DNA from: Rugosimonospora acidiphila
GTDB taxonomy: Bacteria; Actinomycetota; Actinomycetes; Mycobacteriales; Micromonosporaceae
Assembly: GCF_039543385.1 (NCBI RefSeq)
Contig: NZ_BAABJQ010000041.1
Location: forward strand, 1 to 64,000
Direction of reading: 5' to 3'
DNA length: 64,000 nt
Position numbers and translations under genes: made by a program. The notes below the pieces were generated by a model, which saw nothing but the letters and a program-made list of their open reading frames with translations, was not told the DNA's origin and ran no database searches. Of the stretch, positions 55,264-63,300 are shown piece by piece. The first letter of the stretch is position 1. Each line of letters begins with the position of its first letter.

Positions 55264-56066
55264 GCCCCGGGCACCCCCGCCCGTTCGCCGGACGCCGCCG
55301 GTCCGCTGGACGCCGCCGGTTCGCGAGGGGCCGCCGGTTCGCGAGGGGCCGCCGGTTCGCCAGGGGCCGCCGGTTCGCGAGGGGCCGCCGGTTCGCCGCT
55401 CAGCGCCTGCATGGTCTCGGTCAGATGGGTACCGGCGGCCAGCGCCGCCGCCTCCTCGTCGCCGGCGGCGATCGCGTCGCGCAGCCGGTGGTGCCACACC
55501 GACGGCCGGTGGAACAGGGACTCGTCGTGCAGTACGCCCTCGATGCTGGCGCCGAGGCTCCCGGCGAACCCCCGGTACAGCGTCTCCAGCACCGGGTTGT
55601 GCGCGGCGACCGCCACCGCCTGGTGGAACTCCACGTCGGCGGTGACGAACACCTCCCTGCTGCCCTGCCGCTCCGCGCGGCCCCGTTCGTCCAGCGCCCG
55701 GGCCATCTGGTCGAGGTCTGCCGTGGTGCGGCGCCGCGCGGCCAGCCGGGCCAACTCGATCTCGACCGGCCGGCGGGCCTCGAAGACGTGGATGAGTTCG
55801 GCGGTCTTCAGGTGCTGCCGGAGCACGGCCTCGACCTCGGTCGGCGCCTTGACGAAGGTGCCGTCACCCTGGCGCACCTGCAACAGTCCGGTGTGCGCCA
55901 GCGAGCGCACCGCCTCCCGGACGGTGTTGCGGCTCACCCCCAGCGTCTCGGCCAGGGCGGGCTCGGCTGGCAGGCGGGCGCCCACCTGCCAGCGACCGCT
56001 GGCAACCTCGCTGCGGATCCACTCGATGGCCTGCTCGACCAGCGAGTCGCGGGTGACGACGGGCAT
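55260..56066 (-). CDS. FadR-subfamily GntR regulator
   Basis: A 268-residue regulator: GntR winged helix at ~5-72 (LVEQAIEWIRSEVASGRWQVGARLPAEPALAETLGVSRNTVREAVRSLAHTGLLQVRQGDGTFV) and an FCD ligand-binding domain at ~95-215 (VFEARRPVEIELARLAARR, FVTADVEFHQAVAVAAHNPVLETLYRGF, HHRLRDAIAAGDEEAAA). Typical FCD metal ligands Asp/His are present. The last 50 residues are a PAAPRE repeat tail. It is coupled to the MFS gene and has a perfect dyad in front. Confidence 0.92.
   Translation of the reverse strand: MPVVTRDSLVEQAIEWIRSEVASGRWQVGARLPAEPALAETLGVSRNTVREAVRSLAHTGLLQVRQGDGTFVKAPTEVEAVLRQHLKTAELIHVFEARRPVEIELARLAARRRTTADLDQMARALDERGRAERQGSREVFVTADVEFHQAVAVAAHNPVLETLYRGFAGSLGASIEGVLHDESLFHRPSVWHHRLRDAIAAGDEEAAALAAGTHLTETMQALSGEPAAPREPAAPGEPAAPREPAAPREPAASSGPAASGERAGVPGA
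55317..55395. repeat. 15-18 bp tandem repeats in the fadR-like gene tail
   Basis: GCCGCCGGTTCGCGAGGG-type units recur about five times and encode the PAAPRE/PAAPGE tail of the FadR-like protein. Confidence 0.85.
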
Positions 56067-56090
56067 ACCGGACCTTTTCGTTTAACGGGT

Positions 56091-56111
56091 GGGTCAGACA
56101 TCCGATGACCC
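56091..56111. promoter_or_regulatory. GGGTCA-TGACCC dyad, candidate FadR-type operator
   Basis: Perfect 6-bp inverted arms GGGTCA (56091-56096) and TGACCC (56106-56111) with a 9-nt centre, 25 nt upstream of the FadR-like start. Position and symmetry suit autoregulation. Confidence 0.5.
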
Positions 56112-56212
56112 GACGATATACCAACGGCTAGTCCTGCCCCAGGCCGCGGTGATGGCGGTCTCGTTGTTTCATCTAAGGGACACACAGCGCGATCGGGATT
56201 GAGGTGGATGGA

Positions 56213-57490
56213 ATGGCACACGCGCAGCCGACGGGGCCCGGAGTGGGGCCGCCGGGCGCGGGGCAGCCGCGGCCGGGGCGACGATCCGAGGGGCCCGGCT
56301 CGCTACCGGAGCAGCCGGGCCAGCGGCCGGAGCGGGTCGGTGAGGCGTCCGAGCGGGGGGACGCCGCGCCCGACGGGCTGCACTTCGCCGCCGTGCAGGC
56401 CGCGATCGAGGAGGCGGCCGAGCTGACCGACGACCCACCGGTCTACGGGGCGCCGGGCCGGCCGATCAACCGGCGTTCGCCGTTCACCATCGGGCTGCTG
56501 GGCGCGGCCGGGGTCGCGGTGGCGTACGTGCTGGGCCGCGTGATCGTCGACGCCAGCGGGGTACTCCTGCTGATCGGGTTGTCGTTGTTCCTGGCCATCG
56601 GCCTGGACCCGGCCGTGCGGTGGCTGACTCGCCTGCGGCTGCCCCGGTGGGCGGCCGTCCTCGTGGTGGCGCTGGTCACCATCGGGATGGTGGTCGGCTT
56701 CCTCTCTGCCGCGATCCCGCCGCTGGTCTCGCAGGCCGACCAGTTCGCGCACGAACTGCCGGGCTACGCCGCGCAGCTACGCGACCACAGCACCGCCCTC
56801 GGCCGGCTCGACGCCCGGTTCCATCTGCAGGACCGGCTGGACAAGGCGGTCTCCTCGATCAACGCGGGCGACGTGTTCGGCGGGCTGCTCGGCGCCGGGC
56901 GGGTGGTGCTGTCGGCCACCACGTCCACGCTGACCGTGCTGGTGCTGACCGTGTACCTGCTCGCCGACCTGCCCCGCATCCGCCGGCTGATGTACCGGCT
57001 GATCCCGGCCAGCCGGCGACCCCGCGCGATCCTGCTCGGCGACGAGATGTTCACCCGGGTCGGCGGGTTCGTGCTGGGTAACGTGCTCACCTCGCTGATC
57101 GCCGGTGCCGGGACCTTCCTCTGGCTGGTCGCGTTCGGGGTGCCGTACCCGGTGCTGCTGGCCATCGCGGTGGCCATCCTCGACCTCATCCCGGTGGTCG
57201 GCTCGACCGTCGGCGGCGTCCTGGTCAGCCTGGTGGCGCTGACCGTCTCGCTGCCGGTGGCGCTGGGCACGCTCGCCTTCTACGTCGTGTACCGGCTCGT
57301 CGAGGACTATCTCATCGTGCCCAGAATCATCGGGCGCACCGTGCAGGTGCCGGCCACCACGACCGTCCTCGCCGTGCTGATCGGCGGTGCGGTGCTGGGC
57401 TTCATCGGCGCCCTGATCGCCATCCCGGTCGCCGCCGCCATCGGCATCCTGCTGCGCGAGGTCGCCTTCCCCCGGCTCGACCGCTCCTGA
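56213..57490 (+). CDS. AI-2E family transporter / permease
   Basis: A 425-residue membrane protein of the AI-2E (YdiK/TqsA/PerM) family. A ~85-residue hydrophilic Gly/Pro/Glu-rich N-terminus is followed by INRRSPFTIGLLGAAGVAVAYVLGR, VLLLIGLSLFLAIGLDPAVRWLTRLRLPRWAAVLVVAL, an amphipathic middle region, and the family C-terminus VPYPVLLAIAVAILDLIPVVGSTVGGVLVSLVAL ... YLIVPRIIGRTVQVPATTTVLAVLIGG. Members export diverse small compounds or cations. ATG 56213 has GAGGTGG upstream; a GTG three codons earlier is possible. Confidence 0.92.
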   Translation: MAHAQPTGPGVGPPGAGQPRPGRRSEGPGSLPEQPGQRPERVGEASERGDAAPDGLHFAAVQAAIEEAAELTDDPPVYGAPGRPINRRSPFTIGLLGAAGVAVAYVLGRVIVDASGVLLLIGLSLFLAIGLDPAVRWLTRLRLPRWAAVLVVALVTIGMVVGFLSAAIPPLVSQADQFAHELPGYAAQLRDHSTALGRLDARFHLQDRLDKAVSSINAGDVFGGLLGAGRVVLSATTSTLTVLVLTVYLLADLPRIRRLMYRLIPASRRPRAILLGDEMFTRVGGFVLGNVLTSLIAGAGTFLWLVAFGVPYPVLLAIAVAILDLIPVVGSTVGGVLVSLVALTVSLPVALGTLAFYVVYRLVEDYLIVPRIIGRTVQVPATTTVLAVLIGGAVLGFIGALIAIPVAAAIGILLREVAFPRLDRS

Positions 57491-57626
57491 CCGCGACCCC
57501 GCCGGCCGGCACCGCGACGCCGGCCGGCGCCCGGGGCACTGGCCGGCGCCGGGGCACTGGTCAAACACCGCGACGCTGGCCGGCATCGCGACACCGGCGG
57601 GAGCCGGCCGGCGCCGGGTCCGGCGG

Positions 57627-58616
57627 TCAGTTCCAGAGGCGGGCGTAGCCGGCCAGCAGGTCGGCGTACTCGATCTGCGACGTCCACTCCTCGGGCCAGG
57701 CGGCCATGCCGTACGCCGCGCCCAGGAACGCGCCGGTCAGGCACGCGATCGAGTCCGAGTCGCCCGACGTGGCCGCGGCCCGCGCGAGGCCGCCGACCGG
57801 ATCCTGGGCATACCGCACCGCGCACAGCAGCGCGGTCGACATGGCCTCCTCGGCCACCCAGCCGGCGCCGGTCAGGCGGCACGGGTCGCCGCCGTAGTCG
57901 GGGGCGGCCAGCGCGGCGTCGAGCAGGTCCAGCGCGGCCAGGCACTCGTCCCAGCCGCGGGAGATGAACTCGTCGGGACCGTCCAGCCCCGGCTGCTGCC
58001 ACAGCGAGCCCAGCCAGTCGAGCCGGTATACCAGGCGTTGGTCGTGGCAGCGCGCCCGCAGCAGGCCGGACACCTCGTGCAACGCGGCGCCCTCGCGCAG
58101 GACCCGCACCGCGTACGCGGTCAGCTCGCTGGCGGCCAGCGCCGTCGGGTGCCCGTGGGTCAGCCCGGCCTGTAGCTGGGACACGCCGGCCAGGGTGTCC
58201 AGGTCATACCACGGCACCAGGCCCACCGGGGCCACCCGCATGTTGGCGCCGCAGCCCTTCGAACCGGTCACCGATGCCTGCTGCCACGGCCCGCCCCGGG
58301 ACAGCTCGGCGCAGGCCTGCAGGCAGGTGTTGCCGGGCGCGCGGTTGTTGTCCGGGCTGGCCGCCCAGGACAGGAAGTGCCGGCGCAGGGCCTCGGCCAG
58401 GTGCGCCGGCGCGGGCTGCCGCTCGCCGGACAGCGCCGCGGCGACCGCCAGCGTCATCTGCGTGTCGTCGGTGACCAGCGCCGGGTAGCCCTCCAGTTGG
58501 CGCGGCCCACCCGGCCCGTAGCGCTGCTCTATCTCGGCATACCGCAGGAACTCCGTCGGTTTGCCCAGCGAGTCGCCGTACGCCAGCCCGAACAGGCAAC
58601 CAGAGGCATTGAACAC
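57627..58616 (-). CDS. ADP-ribosylglycohydrolase family protein
   Basis: A 329-residue DraG-type hydrolase that removes ADP-ribose from proteins or metabolites. Metal-binding motifs are GLAYGDSLGKPTEF at the N-terminus, VTDDTQMTLAVAAAL near 49 and ATSGDSDSIACLTGAFLGAAYG near 288. It has Mg-binding Asp residues in DDTQM and DSDS as the family requires. The GTG at 58616 is chosen for GGAGGA 9 nt upstream. It is divergent from a TetR/SDR pair. Confidence 0.92.
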   Translation of the reverse strand: MFNASGCLFGLAYGDSLGKPTEFLRYAEIEQRYGPGGPRQLEGYPALVTDDTQMTLAVAAALSGERQPAPAHLAEALRRHFLSWAASPDNNRAPGNTCLQACAELSRGGPWQQASVTGSKGCGANMRVAPVGLVPWYDLDTLAGVSQLQAGLTHGHPTALAASELTAYAVRVLREGAALHEVSGLLRARCHDQRLVYRLDWLGSLWQQPGLDGPDEFISRGWDECLAALDLLDAALAAPDYGGDPCRLTGAGWVAEEAMSTALLCAVRYAQDPVGGLARAAATSGDSDSIACLTGAFLGAAYGMAAWPEEWTSQIEYADLLAGYARLWN

Positions 58617-58698
58617 TCCGCCCGCTCCTCCAGATTGTTGAGGAGCCCTCAGATTACTCCCAGGACACGCGCAGGTTGACCCGGCGTCACCGGCGCGG

Positions 58699-58727
58699 TT
58701 GACAGAGTTATTGTATGGCGATTCAAT
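58699..58727 (+). promoter_or_regulatory. Promoter giving a leaderless tetR mRNA
   Basis: TTGACA (58699-58704), a 17-nt spacer, TTCAAT (58722-58727, four of six consensus). Transcription would start at about 58734-58735, which is the GTG start codon itself, so the mRNA is probably leaderless. Confidence 0.6.
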
Positions 58728-58730
58728 AAC
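58707..58730. promoter_or_regulatory. GTTATTG-CAATAAC operator dyad
   Basis: Perfect 7-bp inverted arms GTTATTG (58707-58713) and CAATAAC (58724-58730), 10 nt apart, spanning the promoter spacer and -10. Textbook position for autorepression by the TetR protein encoded immediately downstream. Confidence 0.75.
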
Positions 58731-58734
58731 TGTC

Positions 58735-59358
58735 GTGGCGCGACCCAGGAAGGTGACGGACGAGCGGATGCTCGCGGCGGCCGCGGCGGTGATCGGCCGT
58801 GCCGGCCCCGGCTTCACGCTCGCCGACGTCGCGGCGCAGGCGCAGGTCAGCGCCGGGACGCTGGTGCACCGGTTCGGCTCCAAGCACGGGCTGCTGCTGG
58901 CCATGGTGCGCACCGCGGTCGAGGACACCCGGCGGGAGATGTCCGCACTCGGCGCGGGCGACGGGGACCCGCTCGCGGCGCTGGTGCGGGCGATCGTTGA
59001 GCGGTACGCGCCGCTCGACGACCCGGCGACGGCCGCCAACAACCTGGCCCAACTCGCGGCCGACCTGTCCGACGAGGCGCTGCGGGCCGCGATGGCCGAC
59101 CTCTACGCCGCGGTACGTCACGGGATCGGCGCGCTGCTGCGCCGGGCGGTCGAGGCCGGCGCGCTGCCGGGGGCGCCCCCGGTGCCGGTGGCCGCCAGGA
59201 TCCTCGCCGCGACCGCGGACGGCACCGCCATCCACTGGTCCACCCACCCGCACGGCGGCCTGCGCAGGCGGCTCGCCACTGATCTCGACCACATCCTGGT
59301 CGGCTGGCGGCACGCGCCGGCCGGCGCCGGACCCGACACCCGAGGAGAACGACGATGA
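58735..59358 (+). CDS. TetR-family repressor
   Basis: A 207-residue TetR regulator with the HTH MLAAAAAVIGRAGPGFTLADVAAQAQVSAGTLVHRFGSKHGLLLAMV at residues 12-58 and a helical ligand-binding domain. GTG at 58735 begins ARPRKVTDERM, the family opening; no ribosome site exists because the mRNA appears leaderless. Overlaps the SDR gene by 4 nt (ATGA), so it probably controls itself and that enzyme. Confidence 0.9.
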   Translation: MARPRKVTDERMLAAAAAVIGRAGPGFTLADVAAQAQVSAGTLVHRFGSKHGLLLAMVRTAVEDTRREMSALGAGDGDPLAALVRAIVERYAPLDDPATAANNLAQLAADLSDEALRAAMADLYAAVRHGIGALLRRAVEAGALPGAPPVPVAARILAATADGTAIHWSTHPHGGLRRRLATDLDHILVGWRHAPAGAGPDTRGERR

Positions 59359-60284
59359 CAGACACCCTCCAGCCGCCGAGCCTGCGCGGGTGCGTCGCGC
59401 TGGTCACCGGCGCGACCCGGGGCGCCGGTCGCGGCATGGCGGTCGAGCTGGGCGCGGCCGGCGCCACCGTGTACGTCACCGGGCGCACCACCCGCGCCGA
59501 GCGCAGCGAGCTGGACCGGCCGGAGACCATCGAGGACACCGCGGACCTGGTGACGGCCGCCGGCGGGGTGGGCATCCCGGTGCGCTGCGATCACACGGTG
59601 CCGGCCGACGTGCGTGCCCTGGTGGAGCGGATCGAGGCGGAGCGGGACGGCCGGCTCGACGTGCTCGTCGATGACACCTGGGGCGGCGACCAGTGGATCG
59701 AGTGGAAGCCGATCTGGGAGCACGACCTGGACAAGGGGCTGCGCGCCCTGCGCAACGGACTGGAGAGCCACCTCATCACCCTGCACACGGTGCTTCCCCT
59801 GCTGGTACGCCGCGGCGCCGGCCTGGTCTGTGAGATCACCGACGGCGACGACATGTTCAACGAACGCTACCGGGGCACCATGTTCTTCGACATGGTCAAG
59901 GTGGCGATCACCCGGCTGGGCAAGATGCTGCACGACGAGCTGAGCCCGCACGGGGTCACCTCGGTGTCGCTCACGCCCGGCTTCCTGCGCTCGGAGGAGA
60001 TGCTGGAGCACTTCGGCGTGACCGAGCAGACCTGGCGTGAGGGGATCGCCAAGGACAAGTGGTTCGCCATCTCGGAGACCCCGCACTACATCGGCCGCGC
60101 GGTCGTGGCGCTGGCCGGCGACCCGGACGTGTCCCGCTGGTCGGGCCGGGCGCTGTCGGCCGGGCAGCTGGCCCGCCACTACGGCTTCACCGACCTGGAC
60201 GGCTCGCGGCCGGAGGCAAGCCGCTTCTTCGCCGACGCGTACTTCGGCGACAAACCCGACGCTGACGTGGCCGACTACCGATGA
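59355..60284 (+). CDS. SDR-family oxidoreductase with altered active site
   Basis: A 309-residue classical SDR. The cofactor motif is VTGATRGAGRGMA at 18-30, then VYVTGRTTR near 45, and LDVLVDDTWGGDQW near 100 replaces the usual NNAG. The catalytic stretch reads MFFDMVK: Lys182 is present but the position of the catalytic Tyr (YxxxK) is Phe178. This could lower or change activity, or another residue may serve. The C-terminus includes VSLTPGFLRSEEMLEHFGV and RAVVALAGDP. Coupled to the TetR gene. Confidence 0.85.
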   Translation: MTDTLQPPSLRGCVALVTGATRGAGRGMAVELGAAGATVYVTGRTTRAERSELDRPETIEDTADLVTAAGGVGIPVRCDHTVPADVRALVERIEAERDGRLDVLVDDTWGGDQWIEWKPIWEHDLDKGLRALRNGLESHLITLHTVLPLLVRRGAGLVCEITDGDDMFNERYRGTMFFDMVKVAITRLGKMLHDELSPHGVTSVSLTPGFLRSEEMLEHFGVTEQTWREGIAKDKWFAISETPHYIGRAVVALAGDPDVSRWSGRALSAGQLARHYGFTDLDGSRPEASRFFADAYFGDKPDADVADYR

Positions 60285-60288
60285 CCGA

Positions 60289-60321
60289 CGCCCGGCCCGG
60301 CGAACCTCGCCGGACCGGGCG
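60289..60321. terminator. Bidirectional hairpin between SDR and GH35 genes
   Basis: CGCCCGGCCCGGC and GCCGGACCGGGCG pair at 12 of 13 positions around a 7-nt loop, midway between two convergent genes. Confidence 0.8.
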
Positions 60322-60338
60322 TCGTCCCTGTCCCGGGG

Positions 60339-63300
60339 CTACGAGCCGCAGGTGAGCACGGGGTTCGCCCAGTCGCCGTGGTCGTTGCCGTTGCCGTCGC
60401 CCGCGTCGCCGACCACCAGTTCCAGCACCTGGCCGCCGGTCACCGGCACGTCGATGGTGGCCGCGCCGGACGATCCGCGCAGGGTCGGGGTGGTGGCCAG
60501 CACCTTCCCGTCGAGGATGGCGCTGAAGGTGACCGTGCCGGCGTTGCCGGTCTCGTCGTCCACGCCGACCGTCGCGGTGAATTCGGAGCACCGGCCGGCG
60601 AGGTAGAGCTGCACGTCGCTGGGGGAGTTGGTGCCCAGCCCCTTGGCGTACCCGGTGCCGGCGATGGTCAACGGCCGCCCGTCGCCCGCCTGGTTCTCCC
60701 CGACGCTCGTGTCGCGCTCCACCGGGCCCCAGCCGTTGGTGGCCGACAGGAACGGCAGGTCGCTGACCTGGTTCTGGCCGGCCGGCGGCGGGGCCGGGAT
60801 CGCGCCGACGATCCGTTCGTCGGCCGGCCGCACGGTGCGCCCACCCTGGGTGAGCGCGGCGGTGGCCGTCAGCGCGTTGGCCGGCGGTACCGAGCCGGCC
60901 GGCGCGGTGACGGCCCAGCTGAACGTGGCGGACTGGCCGCCGTCCAGCCGGTCGACGCTGGGCGGCGTTGGTGCGCTGACCGTCCAGCCGGCCGGCGCGT
61001 TCAGGGCGGCGGTGACCTGGGTGGCCTCCGGCCCACCGGCCGGTACCGCGACCGTCGCCGTGGCGGTGAACTGCTGCCCCGCGGAGACCGAGCCGGGTAC
61101 CGCCAGCGCGACCGAGGAGGTCGGGGCGGCCGGCATCGCGTACGTCGCCGCGTCGTACCCGGGGCTGTCGTTCTGGGCGACCGTCAGGGAGGAGGCGTAG
61201 CTGCCGTAGTTGGTCAGCGCCACGGTGCCCAGGCCGCCGGTGGAGCCGTCGAGGTTCCACACCGCGATGGCGATGGTGTTCTTCCCGTCCGGGTTGAGGA
61301 TGCCGTTCGGGACCGGGAAGCTGTGCTGCGGGCCGAGGTAGTTGACATAGTTGCCCACGTCCCAGCCGTTGACGAACAGCTCCGCCCGGTACCTGCGGGA
61401 CGGGTCGTCGGTGATGGTCAGGCCCAGTGAGGTGTCCTGCCCCTTGGGCAGGTTCAGCGTGACGTCCGTGTCATACCACGACACGCCGGGGGTCGGGTCG
61501 CTGGCCGGCAGGGTCACCGGCGCCCAGCCGCCGGTGGGGTACCCGGGCAGGTAGTAGCCGGCCCGCTCGCCGTACAGGCCGCCGACCGACAGCGGGCCGC
61601 GTACGGTGTCCACCGGGTCCTCGCCGCCCCGGTCGCCCTGCAGCCGCCAGGTGATCGTGGACAGCGGCGCGCCGACGAGCGAGGCGGAGGTCAGCCCGCG
61701 GGCGGCCTTGTTGCCGTTGGAGGCGTTGTAGTCCTCCTCGTGCCCCATGTTCACGGTCAGCACCGAGACGATGTTGTCCCCGCTGGCCTTCAGCGTGCCC
61801 GGCGGGAACTGGTACGTCTTCTGCCCATCGCTGGTCGAGCTGCCCAGGAACGTGCCGTTGAGCCAGACCGACGAGGCGGCGGCGCCCCCGCCGCTCTGCG
61901 CGGACAGCGTGATCCCGGTCTCCGTGCCGGTACTGGTGAACCGGCCCCGGTACCAGACGCTGCCGGTGTGGAACCCGTAGTCGTCGGCGAACAGGACGGG
62001 CAGCGTACCGGGCGTGGTGGTGCTGTTGGTGGTGGTCTTGTCGGCCACCTGCCAGGTGGAGTCGTCGAAGCCGGGCTGGGCCTCCGGCGCCTCCTCGGTG
62101 TGCCGCCAGCCGGTCAGCGCGGGCAGGGTGATCGGCGCCGCGGTGGGCAGCGTGCCGGTGCGGCTGCCGGTCACGGTCTGCGCGGTGGTCACCGGCTGGC
62201 CGTTCCAGGTCACGTTCTTCGCGCCGCTGAACACCTCGATCGAGCCGTCGGTGCCGACGTCCCCGGTCAGTGCCAGGGTCGAGCCGTTCATCGTCGCGCC
62301 GCGCAGCAGGTGGGTGCCGCGCACCAGGACCGGCCCGGCGGGGGTGTCCTGCCGCCAGAAGGTCTTCGCGGTATCCGTGTCGGCCAGCAGCAGCACCAGC
62401 GGGTTGACGGTCCCGCCGCCACCGATGCGCACCTGGGCCAGGCCGGCGTGGCTGTAGTTGAGCCGCAGGTCGCCGGTTGCCGGGTCCCAGGTCGAGGTGA
62501 CGTCGCCGCCGGTGACGCTGACCCCCGGCCGGCTGCTGTAGTGCAGCACGGTCTCACCGTCGGTGCCGTGGTCGCCGTAGAGCACCGCGACGTCCCGCCC
62601 GGCGATGGTAGCGGTGGTCATGATCTCGGAGGTCGAGTAGCGCAGCAGCTGGCCGCCGCCCAGGTCGTCGTCGGCGACGATGATCTTCGACTCCCGGCCG
62701 GCCAGGGAGATGCTGGTGCCCGGCTGCTGGGGCACGGTGTACACCGGCTGGGTGGACGCGGCGGTGTTCACGTCGATGGCGTCGACCGGCACGAACGCGC
62801 CGGTCGCGGCCGCGTCCTTGGTGCCGTCCACGACGATGGACAGCGTGTGCGCCCCGGCCGCGAGCCCGGTGGCGCGGTAGCCCACGTACTGGAACTGCTT
62901 GCTCGACGCGTACAGGTCGACGGTCTTGACCTTCGTGCCGTCGAGGTAGACGTCGGCGTTCCCGTGGCTGGGGTCGGTCGAGGTGATCCAGGTGATGCCC
63001 TGGCCGGTGAACGGGATGGTCACGCGGTCACCGGCCACGCTGGAGTACGACTCCGTCTGGTCGTAGTCCCCGCCGGTGTAGTTCTGGTTGGCCACGTGCG
63101 ACCAGGTGCCGGTGTAGGACAGCGCCGCGTTCACGTCGTCGTAGCTGTATCCGGGGTGGGCGCCGAGGTCGATGGTGACGTGCGTGGTATCGCTGGAGGT
63201 CGACGTGGAGTCGGCATGGCGCAGCACGTGGAACTGGGTGCCGGTGTCCGGGTTGCGCCGGGCGGTGTCCACGATCTTCGAGTTGTCGGTGCCCGACGAC

